From NCBI GenBank assembly GCA_023264735.1, contig JAHFVD010000019.1:23283-87282 (forward strand): a stretch of 64,000 nt of DNA, in the 5' to 3' direction. A program made the position numbers and the translations under genes. This document shows positions 9,287 through 18,444 of this stretch, piece after piece (within the stretch, counting starts at the first letter, position 1; every line of letters begins with the position of its first letter). A model generated the notes under the pieces. The model saw only the letters and a list, made by a program, of their open reading frames with translations, had not been told where the DNA came from and did no database searches. The stretch comes from Mycobacterium sp. GTDB lineage: Bacteria; Actinomycetota; Actinomycetes; Mycobacteriales; Mycobacteriaceae.

Positions 9287-9946
9287 CTAGATGGGGCAGT
9301 GCAGATTTTTCGCGGTGGGGGAGGCGGGCACGGTCGCGGGATCGGGATGGGTGCGCAGAACCCGGTCTGCGGTGCCCGGTGTGGTCACACCGAACCAGTA
9401 GTGCTCGTTCTTGAAGTGGTGCAGCCGGTGGTCGCGCCAGATCACCCGGTAGGCAGCGGTTTTCGGCTTGTAGTCGGTGTGCACCAGGTAGTGGCACCAC
9501 TCGTAGACCAGTCCGCAGGTCAGCATCACCACCAAGAACGTCAGCCCCATGCCGGTGCGCGGGAAGACCACCAGCGCGATGGCCACCGCCGCGATGACCG
9601 CACCGACCGCCGACTGTAGTGGGATGAACACCAGGTTTACGTCACGCGGGGCGACGTGGTGTTCGCGATGCTTGCGGGCCAGCAACGTGTCCAGGGTGAT
9701 CCTGCCGATGCGGCGCGGCCGCCAATGCAGGACGAAGACGTGAATCATCCACTCCAAGAACGGGAATCCCGCGGCGATCGCGAACGGCACCACCGCGTCG
9801 GTGAGCTGCCAGTCGCCGATGGCGATGCGGGCGATCGCGGCGGCGGTCAGTGCCACCACGAACAGCCAGGGCGTGGGGTGCCGCCAGAATTCGCGGCCGG
9901 CGTCGGCCAGGGTGAGTCCGCGGCGGGTGTTCGTCGGTGCGCTCAT
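9287..9946 (-). CDS. Sterol desaturase / fatty acid hydroxylase family membrane protein
   Basis: His clusters KHREHH, HYLVH, HRLHHFKNEHYWFGV with TM helices. Confidence 0.9.
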   Translation of the reverse strand: MSAPTNTRRGLTLADAGREFWRHPTPWLFVVALTAAAIARIAIGDWQLTDAVVPFAIAAGFPFLEWMIHVFVLHWRPRRIGRITLDTLLARKHREHHVAPRDVNLVFIPLQSAVGAVIAAVAIALVVFPRTGMGLTFLVVMLTCGLVYEWCHYLVHTDYKPKTAAYRVIWRDHRLHHFKNEHYWFGVTTPGTADRVLRTHPDPATVPASPTAKNLHCPI

Positions 9947-9948
9947 CG

Positions 9949-10665
9949 CTATCCCTCCAGCGCGTTCAGTGCCGCGACCAGTGCGGTGGTCGCGGGCTCC
10001 AGCAGTGCACGGGCAGCGGTGGCGGCCGCTGTAGGCTTGCCCGCTGCGATGGCTGCAGCCAGCGTGCGGTAGGCCTGCGTCTGCCCGACCTCGGCGGCCA
10101 TCAGCGTGGCCAGCGCAGGCAGTGCCGGCTCGTAGGCGGCTCGTAATGTGTTGAACATCAACCGAAATGCGATGGAGTCGGCGCCGTCGACCACGTGATC
10201 CCAGAAGGTCAGCGCATGCCGCTGCTGCTCCAACGGGTCCTCGGCCGACGCCAGTGCGGCGATCGATTCCTCCAGCAGTGCGGCCAGTCCGGCCTGGCGA
10301 CGTTCGGCGGCGAGCTCGGCCACTTTCGGTCCGTTGTGCAGTCGGGCTTCGAGGATGCTGCGGGCCACCGATACGTCGAGTTGGCCGTTGCGCAGCAGCA
10401 ATTGGGGGAGCAGGTCGAGTCCGGCGTGACGGCGGAAGTCGCGGACGGTGGTGGCGTCGCCCTGGCGCACTTCGACCAGGCCCGCGGCCGCGACCCGTTT
10501 CAGCGCTTCGCGCACCGCCGGGCGGGAGACGCCCAGCACCTCGGCCAGCCTGCGCTCCGAGGGGAGCGGCTCACCGGGCTGCATTTCGCCGCTGAGCACA
10601 TCGGCGAGGATCTGCTCGAAGACGTCTTCGGGGACCGAACGCCGGTTCACCGGCTGCAATGCCAT
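9949..10665 (-). CDS. FadR-type GntR family transcriptional regulator
   Basis: w[48 protein letters not shown] plus FCD-like domain. Confidence 0.92.
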   Translation of the reverse strand: MALQPVNRRSVPEDVFEQILADVLSGEMQPGEPLPSERRLAEVLGVSRPAVREALKRVAAAGLVEVRQGDATTVRDFRRHAGLDLLPQLLLRNGQLDVSVARSILEARLHNGPKVAELAAERRQAGLAALLEESIAALASAEDPLEQQRHALTFWDHVVDGADSIAFRLMFNTLRAAYEPALPALATLMAAEVGQTQAYRTLAAAIAAGKPTAAATAARALLEPATTALVAALNALEG

Positions 10666-10701
10666 GGCCCCAGCATGCCCACCCAGAGGCCAGAGGTCAA
10701 G

Positions 10702-10712
10702 TGGTCAGACCA
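10702..10712. promoter_or_regulatory. FadR/GntR-type operator palindrome
   Basis: TGGTCAGACCA, a perfect 11-bp palindrome fitting TGGTNNNACCA, 36 bp upstream of the GntR-family start. Confidence 0.6.
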
Positions 10713-10796
10713 GTTGACTTTTCCCTTGCGCCCAAACCGACATTCGGCAGAAGTTTTGCGAGTGGTTTACGACATTTCGTCGGTCTCGGCGCAGGG

Positions 10797-11339
10797 TTAC
10801 TTGGGATGCCGCGCGGTGAACCGCAGATTCACCTCGTCAGCGACCTTCAACGACCCCACGAACAGCGAATATGGCTTGACCCCGAACTGCGTCTGGAGCA
10901 CCGGCACCGAAGCGGACATCACCCAAGCGTCACCGGAATCCTCGACCGCCACGTCGACAGTCTGTGGCCGTGACGTGCCATGGATCTCGACGGTCCCGTC
11001 CAGGCGATACCCGGCCTCGGTCTCGCTGATGTCCTCGGCGCTGAACGTGATCTGCGGATACTTCTTGACGTCGAGTGCCTTCAGCGCGTTCGAGCGGACC
11101 ACGCCCTTCTCCGGCCCGGTCAGCGGAGTGACACCGCCCTCACCCTTGATCACCTGCAGCGAGTCGACGTCGACCACCAACTCGACGCCGACCGGCTTCT
11201 TGCCGCGCCACTGCACATCGGCCCGCCAGGATGCCATCGCGATGGTCAGCCGGTGGCCCATCTTGGCGGCCGGACCGCCAACCCCGGTGAGGATCTGCAG
11301 TTCGCCTTCGGCAGCGGTGAGTGTCCAGGGATCCGTCAC
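10797..11339 (-). CDS. YceI family protein
   Basis: VTDPWTLTAAEGELQILTGVGGPAAKMGHRLTIAM...DGTVEIHGTSRPQTVDV; GTG start inside the overlong ORF 10797..12158. Confidence 0.85.
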   Translation of the reverse strand: MTDPWTLTAAEGELQILTGVGGPAAKMGHRLTIAMASWRADVQWRGKKPVGVELVVDVDSLQVIKGEGGVTPLTGPEKGVVRSNALKALDVKKYPQITFSAEDISETEAGYRLDGTVEIHGTSRPQTVDVAVEDSGDAWVMSASVPVLQTQFGVKPYSLFVGSLKVADEVNLRFTARHPK

Positions 11340-11371
11340 GCCTCGACTGTAACGGGATGCGTCAGCGGCTC

Positions 11372-12646
11372 TTACGTGCCGGCGCTGGCGCCGGTGTAGT
11401 CGACCTGCCAGTGCTTGATGCCGTTGAGCCAGCCCGACCGCAACCGCTCCGGCTTGGCGAGCGGTGTCAGGTCCGGCATGTGGTCGGCGATCGCATTGAA
11501 CATCAGATCGATCGTCATCCTGGCCAGGTTGGCGCCGATGCAATAGTGCGCACCGGTACCGCCGAAGCCGACATGCGGATTGGGATCGCGAAGGATGTTG
11601 AAGCGCAGCGGTTCCTCGAAGACCTCTTCGTCGAAGTTCGCCGAGCGGTAGGACATCACCACCCGCTGGCCCTTCTTGATCTGGACGCCCGAGAGCTCGA
11701 CGTCTTCCAGCGCCGTCCGCTGGAACGACGTCACCGGGGTGGCCCACCGGACGATCTCGTCGACCGCCGTCTTCGGGCGCTGCGCCTTGTACAGCTCCCA
11801 CTGGTCCGGGAAATCGGTGAAGGCCGTCATGCCATGGGTGATCGAGTTGCGGGTGGTCTCGTTGCCGGCCACCGCCAACAGAATGACGAAGAAGCCGAAC
11901 TCGTCGTCGGAGAGCTTGCCCCCTTCGACATCGGCCTGGACCAGCTTGGTCACCAGATCGTCGCGCGGGTTCGCGGTCCGGTCGGCGGCCATCGCCATGC
12001 CGTACATGATCAGCTCGCCGGCGGCGCCCTGAGGGTCGTTGCGGGCGAATTCGGGATCCGCTTCGCCGACCATCTGATTGGACCAGTCGAAGAGCTTCTT
12101 GCGCTCGTCCTGCGGGACACCCATGAGGTCGGCGATGGCCTGCAGGGGCAGCTCGCACGAAACCTGTTCGACGAAGTCGCCGGACCCTTCTGCCGCTGCG
12201 GCTTTGGCGATCGCCTGGGCGCGCTCTCGTAGGTTCTCCCGCAACGTCTCGACGGCCCGTGGCGTGAACGCGCGGGAGACGATCTGGCGCAGATGGGTGT
12301 GGTGCGGCGCGTCCATGTTCAGCAGGACGAACTGGCCGGTGTCCTTGTGCGACACTGCCGCATTGTCCGGGTAGCGGGGCAGGGCGGTGTTCTCCAGGCT
12401 GGAGAAGATGTCGCTGCGCCGTGAGATCTCCTTGACGTCCTTGTGCTTGGAGACGACCCAGTAACCCTCATCGTCGAAACCGCCTACATTTCTCGGCTGC
12501 TCGTTCCACCAGATCGGGGCGACCCGGCGCAGCTCGGCGAGTTCCTCGACAGGCAGTCGCTCGTTGTTCAGATCAGGATCGGTGAAGTCGAAACCAGGGG
12601 GAAGGTTCGGACTCGGCATAAAAGGCGCACCTCCATACGACGTCAT
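11372..12646 (-). CDS. cyp125: Cytochrome P450, CYP125-like (steroid C26-monooxygenase family)
   Basis: PSPNLPPGFDFTDPDLNNERLPVEELAELRRVAPIWWN...AGNETTRNSITHGM...FGGTGAHYCIGANLARM...RLRSGWLNGIKHWQVDY; very close to CYP125. Confidence 0.9.
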   Translation of the reverse strand: MTSYGGAPFMPSPNLPPGFDFTDPDLNNERLPVEELAELRRVAPIWWNEQPRNVGGFDDEGYWVVSKHKDVKEISRRSDIFSSLENTALPRYPDNAAVSHKDTGQFVLLNMDAPHHTHLRQIVSRAFTPRAVETLRENLRERAQAIAKAAAAEGSGDFVEQVSCELPLQAIADLMGVPQDERKKLFDWSNQMVGEADPEFARNDPQGAAGELIMYGMAMAADRTANPRDDLVTKLVQADVEGGKLSDDEFGFFVILLAVAGNETTRNSITHGMTAFTDFPDQWELYKAQRPKTAVDEIVRWATPVTSFQRTALEDVELSGVQIKKGQRVVMSYRSANFDEEVFEEPLRFNILRDPNPHVGFGGTGAHYCIGANLARMTIDLMFNAIADHMPDLTPLAKPERLRSGWLNGIKHWQVDYTGASAGT

Positions 12647-12715
12647 CTAGTGCCCGGTGATCCATGCCTACACCACGCACGGAGGCCTCGGCGGCAGCTT
12701 TCGGAAACTGATAAC

Positions 12716-12729
12716 TGAAACGTGTTCTA
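12716..12729. promoter_or_regulatory. KstR-like operator upstream of the CYP125-like gene
   Basis: TGAAACGTGTTCTA matches TNNAACNNGTTNNA exactly. Confidence 0.75.
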
Positions 12730-13509
12730 CACCCGCGTGGACGACGGCCGCAGTGCCTCGCCGGTGGCGTCGTCGGCGGGCAGGAATGCCTCGATACTGA
12801 GCTCCGCGGCCGTCAGGTCGAGCGCCGTCCCGAACGTCGTCACCATGGAGATGAACCTGAGCAGCACCCCATCGAGCCGGTAAAGCTCCAGCGGCACCGC
12901 GACCCCGCCGACATCGGTCGAGGAGTCCTCGCCACCGGGGTAGGACTCGATCTCGGCCAGTAGCTCCGCCGAACCACCGGCGCCGGCCTCCCGGCGCAGC
13001 CGGCTCAGCAGATGGTGGCGCCACTGCGCAAGATTGCGGATCCGCGGTGCCAGGCCGTCCGGGTGCAGCGCGATCCGCAGCGCGTTGGGCGTCTCGAGGA
13101 GATGCGCCGCCACGCCGTCCAGCAGGGTCGAGGTGCCCGGATTCGCCTGCAGCACATCCCAGTTGCGGTTGACCACCAGACACGGATACGGGTCGTAGGC
13201 GGCCAGCACCCGGTCGATGCCGGCCCGCACCGCCGCCATTCCCGGATCGTCGACGCTGCGCTCGGCGTACACCGGTGCCAGCCCGGCGGCAAGCAGCAGG
13301 TGATTCTGCTCGCGGGGCGGCACAGCCAGCGCATCGGCCAGCCGCAGCACCATCGCTCGGCTGGGCGCCGAGCGCCCGCTCTCGACAAAGCTGACGTGCC
13401 GCGCCGACACATCGGCCTCCAGCGCGAGGTCGAGCTGACTCAGGCGACGCCGACGCCGCCAGTCGCGCAATAGGTCTCCGAAGGCCGTACCGCTCACCTG
13501 AGCCAGCAT
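12727..13509 (-). CDS. XRE family regulator with MmyB-like ligand-binding domain
   Basis: HTH RRRRLSQLDLALEADVSARHVSFVESGRSAPSRAMVLRLADAL; MmyB-like PYPCLVVNRNWDVLQANPGTSTLL. Confidence 0.92.
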   Translation of the reverse strand: MLAQVSGTAFGDLLRDWRRRRRLSQLDLALEADVSARHVSFVESGRSAPSRAMVLRLADALAVPPREQNHLLLAAGLAPVYAERSVDDPGMAAVRAGIDRVLAAYDPYPCLVVNRNWDVLQANPGTSTLLDGVAAHLLETPNALRIALHPDGLAPRIRNLAQWRHHLLSRLRREAGAGGSAELLAEIESYPGGEDSSTDVGGVAVPLELYRLDGVLLRFISMVTTFGTALDLTAAELSIEAFLPADDATGEALRPSSTRV

Positions 13510-13532
13510 CGCCCAAGTCGGTGCGCGATGCC

Positions 13533-13549
13533 ATTACCTGAGAGGTAAT
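13533..13549. promoter_or_regulatory. Palindromic operator between MmyB-type regulator and divergent membrane protein gene
   Basis: ATTACCT-GAG-AGGTAAT, perfect 7-bp arms. Confidence 0.7.
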
Positions 13550-13584
13550 TGCCCCGCCTACCTCTGCGGAGGACCGTGGACACC

Positions 13585-13869
13585 ATGAGGAACAGCGATC
13601 CATCCCCGGTCCCGAGCTGGCTTCGCTTCGTGCTCAAGTCCGACCGCGCCGGCTCGGCGTGGTTCGTCGGCACCGGCTTCTTCCTGGCGCCGCTGTTGGC
13701 ACTGGTGTCGCCCTGGCCCGCGCTGACCGTGGTGATCTGGGTGATGATCGGGCTGGCGGGGCTGTGGCTGGGGTTGCTCGGTGTCGCGATGGCCACCGGA
13801 CTGGCGATGGTCATGCGCTCGAATACCGAGATACCAGAAGACTATTGGCGCTCGATCGTGAACTACTAG
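13585..13869 (+). CDS. Small membrane protein
   Basis: MRNSDPSPVPSWLRFVLKSDRAGSAWFVGTGFFLAPLLALV...; two to three TM helices. Confidence 0.75.
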   Translation: MRNSDPSPVPSWLRFVLKSDRAGSAWFVGTGFFLAPLLALVSPWPALTVVIWVMIGLAGLWLGLLGVAMATGLAMVMRSNTEIPEDYWRSIVNY

Positions 13870-14054
13870 TCGAGGACGACGGCGTTCTCCGGGCAGGCCT
13901 CGGCAGCCTCGCGGGCGCTATCGGCAAGCTCGTCGGGCACCTCGTCCACGATGGCCTCGGCGTACCCGTCGTCGGTCATGGCGAAGACTTCCGGGCAGAT
14001 CGTGGTGCACACGCCGTGGCCACGGCAGCGCCCGTCGTCAATGCTGGCTTTCAT
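13866..14054 (-). CDS. Single-cluster ferredoxin (P450-associated, 3Fe-4S type)
   Basis: MKASIDDGRCRGHGVCTTICPEVF...EAAEACPENAVVLD. Confidence 0.9.
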   Translation of the reverse strand: MKASIDDGRCRGHGVCTTICPEVFAMTDDGYAEAIVDEVPDELADSAREAAEACPENAVVLD

Positions 14055-15346
14055 GCGAGATCGAACTCCAGGTGCAATTCGGTGAGCCCACGCAGGATGT
14101 AGGTGGGCACGTAGTTGTATCTGCGCGCATCGGCGGGCCCGTGGTGTTCCTCGCTGATCCGGATGTCGGTGGTGCGATCCAGCAGCCGTTCGAGCGCGAC
14201 ACGCGCCTCGGCCCGGGCCAGTGGAGCGCCGGGGCAGGTGTGAATGCCGCGGCCAAAAGCGATGTGCTGCCGGGCATTCGACCGTGCCGGGTCGAAGGTG
14301 TTGGGATCGGTGAAACGCCGCGGGTCGCGGTTGGCCGCAGCCTGGACGACCATCAGCGTTGAGCCGGACGGCACGTCCACACCGCCGAGGGTGACCGGCT
14401 CCTTGGACAGCCGGAAGTCGCCCTTGACCGGGCTCTCGAAGCGCAGCGCCTCTTCGATGAAGTTGCCGACCTTAGAGCGGTCCGCCCGCAGGAGCGCCTG
14501 GATATCGGGGCGATCTCCGAGGATCTGCAGGGCGGCACTGAGTAGCCGCACGGTCGTCTCCTGGCCGGCCGAATACAGGTTGGCCGCCACGCGGGCCACG
14601 TCACCGGGATCGGGTATCGAGCCGTCGGGGAAGGTCGCCGCGGCCATCTCCGACAGCACGTCACCGCGCGGGTTGGCCCGACGGTCCTCGATGTAGGCGA
14701 TGAACTTGTCGTAGAGGTATTCCAGCGGCGACTTGGCCAGTGCTTCGCCCTTGACGCTGCCGATGCCGCCGCCGTGGTGCCCGCCGCGCTGCATCTCGGC
14801 GAGGAACTCGTCGCGATCGGCGTCGGGAACACCCAGCAGGTCGGCGATGATCACCAGCGTAAACGGTTGGGCGAAGCCCGAAATCAGCTCGCCGCCCCCG
14901 TCGACGAGGTAATCGTCGAGGACGCGGTCGACCATCGTCCACATCCCGTCCTCGTTCTCCTTGAGGCGCTTGGGCGTGATCAAGCGCATCAGCAGCGCGC
15001 GGTGATCGGTGTGCACCGGTGGATCCAAGGCGGGTAGCTGGTCGTTGAACGGGAGCTCATCGCGATGTGCGGCAATGAGTTCGGCGACATCGTGACGGCC
15101 CTCGACAGGTACCGGGAAACCGGGGAAGGGACCGGTCACCGCGATGCACGACGAAAAGCGGTCGGCGTCACCGGCGACCTCGGTGGCTTCTTCCCAACCC
15201 GTGACCATCCACACGCCCTTGTGCGGTTCCCGCGAGACCGGGCAGCGCGCCTGCAAAGCCTCCAGATAGGGATACGGATCGGCGACCACATCGCGGTCCA
15301 TGAAGAAGTTCACGCTATCGACATCGGTCACTGAGGGTCCCTTCAC
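14051..15346 (-). CDS. Cytochrome P450
   Basis: AGQETTVRLL I-helix, EALRFESPV, heme loop FGRGIHTCPGAPLARAEARV; stop overlaps the ferredoxin start. Confidence 0.92.
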   Translation of the reverse strand: MKGPSVTDVDSVNFFMDRDVVADPYPYLEALQARCPVSREPHKGVWMVTGWEEATEVAGDADRFSSCIAVTGPFPGFPVPVEGRHDVAELIAAHRDELPFNDQLPALDPPVHTDHRALLMRLITPKRLKENEDGMWTMVDRVLDDYLVDGGGELISGFAQPFTLVIIADLLGVPDADRDEFLAEMQRGGHHGGGIGSVKGEALAKSPLEYLYDKFIAYIEDRRANPRGDVLSEMAAATFPDGSIPDPGDVARVAANLYSAGQETTVRLLSAALQILGDRPDIQALLRADRSKVGNFIEEALRFESPVKGDFRLSKEPVTLGGVDVPSGSTLMVVQAAANRDPRRFTDPNTFDPARSNARQHIAFGRGIHTCPGAPLARAEARVALERLLDRTTDIRISEEHHGPADARRYNYVPTYILRGLTELHLEFDLA

Positions 15347-15356
15347 CGCGGAGCTG

Positions 15357-15418
15357 CCATACGATCGACAAGGACGATGCTAGTCGATCGTATGGTAGAT
15401 TACTAGCCGATCGTAAAG
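15357..15418. promoter_or_regulatory. Triple operator array, probably for the adjacent TetR regulator
   Basis: CTTGTCGATCGTATGG (minus, 15357-15372), CTAGTCGATCGTATGG (15380-15395), CTAGCCGATCGTAAAG (15403-15418); CGATCG cores at 15362, 15385 and 15408. Confidence 0.7.
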
Positions 15419-15438
15419 CTGGACGAAGGGAGTTGACG

Positions 15439-16023
15439 ATGAACGCAGTCGCTGCGGTCAGCACGGTCCCTGCCCCCGATACCCGGCAACGGCTCATCGA
15501 CGCGGCGATCGCGCTGTTCATCCGGCACAGCTTCGCGGGCACCTCACTGCAGATGATCGCCGACGAGCTCGGGTTCACCAAAGCCGCTATCTACCACCAT
15601 TTTCGGACCCGTGAGCAGCTCTTGACGGCAGTCCTCGAGCCGATCATCGACAAGGTGGCTGCGGTGGTCGACGACGCCGAGCGGCAGCGGGGTGTACACG
15701 CCCGCGCCGAGCGCATGATCAACGGCTATGCCCGGCTGGCCGTGGAGAGCCCGATGCTGGTCTCGGTCCTGGCGGCCGACCCCAGCGTGCACACCGTATT
15801 GAAGGCGAACCGCGACTGGACGCACATCATCTCCCGGCAGATGACCCTGCTCGCTGATGTTCATCCCGGCCCCGAAGGGTTCATCCGGGCGCAATTCGTC
15901 TTCGCCGGAATCGCCGGCTCAGCCGATCCCAAACGCGAAGCCGACGACGACTGGCTGCACGCTCAGCTCCTCGACGCCGGCCGGCGCGCACTGGGTCTGC
16001 GCACGCCTCGACGAACGTCCTAG
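15439..16023 (+). CDS. TetR family transcriptional regulator
   Basis: RQRLIDAAIALFIRHSFAGTSLQMIADELGFTKAAIYHHFRTREQLL. Confidence 0.93.
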   Translation: MNAVAAVSTVPAPDTRQRLIDAAIALFIRHSFAGTSLQMIADELGFTKAAIYHHFRTREQLLTAVLEPIIDKVAAVVDDAERQRGVHARAERMINGYARLAVESPMLVSVLAADPSVHTVLKANRDWTHIISRQMTLLADVHPGPEGFIRAQFVFAGIAGSADPKREADDDWLHAQLLDAGRRALGLRTPRRTS

Positions 16024-16114
16024 TACCACAACGCTTTGGCGATGAACGAAGTGAAGAGCGCGATCAGGCGCGGTTGATGTACCAGGCGGGATGGCCGCCG
16101 GAAAGGGGAAGCTT

Positions 16115-16825
16115 GTGTCCACCTCGAAGACGGCAGTGGTGACCGGAGGCGGTTCGGGTATCGGTGCGGCGATCGTCAATCGGTTGCGCGCCGACGGCTA
16201 CAACGTGGCCATCCTCGACCTGACCCCTTCGGAGGCCGAGTTCTCCTACGTCGCCGATGTCACCGACCGGGCGCAGATAGACGCCGCGCTCACCGACATC
16301 CGTGCCGCACTGGGCCCGGTCACGATCCTCGTCAACGCCGCTGGCAAGGACAGCTTCCGCCGGTTCCTCGACCTGTCCTTCGAGCAGTGGCAGAACATCG
16401 TCGACATCAACCTGCACGGCGTCTTCCACACCATCCAGGCCGTCCTGCCCGACATGATCGAGGCGGGCTGGGGCCGCATCGTCAACATCTCGTCGTCGAG
16501 CACCCACTCCGGGGTGCCGTACATGTCGGCCTACGTGGCGGCCAAGTCCGGCGTCAACGGGCTGACCAAAAGCCTTGCCCTGGAATACGGCCCGGCCGGT
16601 ATCACCGTCAACGCCGTCCCGCCCGGCTTCATTGACACCCCGATGCTGCGCAAGGCCGAAGCCCGCGGAAACATGGGCGACATCCAGGCCACCATCGATG
16701 CCACCCCGGTGCGGCGGATGGGCAGGCCCGAGGACATCGCGGCCGCCTGCGCCTTCTTCATCTCCGAGGAAGCCAGCTATATCACCGGCCAGATCCTCGG
16801 CGTCAACGGCGGACGCAACACCTAA
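16115..16825 (+). CDS. SDR family oxidoreductase
   Basis: TGGGSGIGAAI, NAAGKD, YMSAYVAAKSGVNGLTKSLALEYGPAGITVNAVPPGFIDTPM. Confidence 0.93.
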   Translation: MSTSKTAVVTGGGSGIGAAIVNRLRADGYNVAILDLTPSEAEFSYVADVTDRAQIDAALTDIRAALGPVTILVNAAGKDSFRRFLDLSFEQWQNIVDINLHGVFHTIQAVLPDMIEAGWGRIVNISSSSTHSGVPYMSAYVAAKSGVNGLTKSLALEYGPAGITVNAVPPGFIDTPMLRKAEARGNMGDIQATIDATPVRRMGRPEDIAAACAFFISEEASYITGQILGVNGGRNT

Positions 16826-16829
16826 CGGT

Positions 16830-17525
16830 TCAGCCGGCCGGCTTCGTCGTGGTCGGGGTGACCGAGGTCGTCACCGTCACCGTCGTGGTGCTCACGGTCG
16901 TCGTCGCGCTGCCTGACGTGGTCGCGCTCGACGAGGTGCCCGACTGCGAGAAGCTGGCTTCCTTGAACTCGATCCACGAGTCCTTGTAGATGACGTGGTC
17001 GCCCGAGGACACCAGGATCTGGGTGGGTGAAACCGCATAGGTGACACCGTCATTGGAGGCAACCAGGGTGCCGTCGGCGCTTCGGGTGATCGGCAGGTGC
17101 AGGGGAGCGTTGTCGGACAGCCGCACGCCGCGGTACTCCAGTCCGCCGTCACGGTTCACGCATATCACCACCAGCGACTTGGAGGTGCGGCCGTAGGCCA
17201 TCAACGTCTGGTTCTCGTCGCACCGCGCGCCGGTGTCCACGTAGCCGCGCGAGTCGGCCTGGTATGACGCCGGTGCGCCCGACGTCGTTGTCGTGGCGGA
17301 TGTCGCGGCGGAAGTCGACGCCGAGGTTGTGGCAGACGAACTGGCGGTTTCCGACGCCGACGCGGACGTCGTCAACGTGGTGGGCGCAGCCTGGGCGATG
17401 GGCAGGGTGTCCGACGCGCCGGTCGACACGGTCACCCCGATCACCAGCCCGACCGCCGCGAGAACCCCGCCGACCCCCAACCACGGCAACAATTTCGACG
17501 GCGAGAGCGGATCGTGAGCGGACAT
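16830..17525 (-). CDS. Membrane-anchored exported protein with two Ser/Thr-rich segments
   Basis: N-terminal TM; TTLTTSASASETASSSATTSASTSAATSATTTTSGAP before the central domain and SGTSSSATTSGSATTTVSTTTVTVTTSVTPTTTKPAG after it. Confidence 0.75.
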   Translation of the reverse strand: MSAHDPLSPSKLLPWLGVGGVLAAVGLVIGVTVSTGASDTLPIAQAAPTTLTTSASASETASSSATTSASTSAATSATTTTSGAPASYQADSRGYVDTGARCDENQTLMAYGRTSKSLVVICVNRDGGLEYRGVRLSDNAPLHLPITRSADGTLVASNDGVTYAVSPTQILVSSGDHVIYKDSWIEFKEASFSQSGTSSSATTSGSATTTVSTTTVTVTTSVTPTTTKPAG

Positions 17526-17615
17526 GGCCTAAGCGAACCACCTCAGGCGACGATTCCGGCGCTGGTGCAACGGCGTTTCTCCGGAGTAATCAGCGTCACC
17601 GCGCCCCAACCGGGG

Positions 17616-18434
17616 TCAGCTCGCCGGTTCGATCGGTGTCGAATCGTGGGTGAGCACCGCCCACAACAGACCGGCGGCATGCTTGGCCTGGTCGTTGGGC
17701 ACGATCGGGGAGCCCGCTACCGGCTGCTCGGCCGGTGCACCGCTGATGTGTTCCACCAGCGCCACCGCCAGCGAGCGCAACTTCACGTTGGATTCGTGGC
17801 TGGCGCGGCGCAGGGTCGCCCACGCAGTGTCGGCATCACACGCCAACCGCCCCATGATCGCGCCCTTGGCCTGCTCGATCGCCCCGCGGGACTGCAGAAC
17901 CGCCAGCATGTCGGCGATCGCGGTGCCGTCACCCTCGGCGCCTGCCGACACCATTGCCGCGGAGACGAGCTGTTCGTAGCCGATCAAGGTGGTCACGGTG
18001 CCTGCCGTGGCTGGGCGGTCCAGCACGCAGGACAACACGACCGTGCCATCGGCCTTCCACACGCCGGGCACCGCGACCGAACCGCGAATTTCCCGCCAGG
18101 CCGCACTGTGCTCGGGTATCCGGGACTCCATCGCGGGCAGGCTCAGATCCGGCCAGCGCTCGTCGGCCCAGAGATCCAGGCTCAGCACCGGCACCTGATG
18201 GACGAAGGCATCGATGACCGGACCGCCCAACCCGGCCAACTGGGCCTCCACGACCTCACCGCCGTAGCCACGGGCGGCCAGGAGGGTCATCTCGTCCTCG
18301 TCGAGGCGCCGATCGTGCATGGTGATCGAGAGCCCGATGGCGTCCGGCAAGTCGAGATGGACGCGTTCGAGGATCCGCTCGAACAACTCACCCTGCTGGG
18401 ACAGGTCGCGCGGGTGGAATTCGGGCACAGGCAT
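17616..18434 (-). CDS. GAF and ANTAR domain-containing regulator
   Basis: C-terminal ANTAR helices LQSRGAIEQAKGAIMGRLACDADTAWATLRRASHESNVKLRSLAVALVEHISG. Confidence 0.85.
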   Translation of the reverse strand: MPVPEFHPRDLSQQGELFERILERVHLDLPDAIGLSITMHDRRLDEDEMTLLAARGYGGEVVEAQLAGLGGPVIDAFVHQVPVLSLDLWADERWPDLSLPAMESRIPEHSAAWREIRGSVAVPGVWKADGTVVLSCVLDRPATAGTVTTLIGYEQLVSAAMVSAGAEGDGTAIADMLAVLQSRGAIEQAKGAIMGRLACDADTAWATLRRASHESNVKLRSLAVALVEHISGAPAEQPVAGSPIVPNDQAKHAAGLLWAVLTHDSTPIEPAS

Positions 18435-18444
18435 GGTGTTCGGC

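Noticed and set aside
10797-12158. 453-aa ORF fusing YceI with an upstream extension
   Set aside because: The upstream part is the out-of-frame shadow of the CYP125-like gene; YceI starts at GTG 11339.
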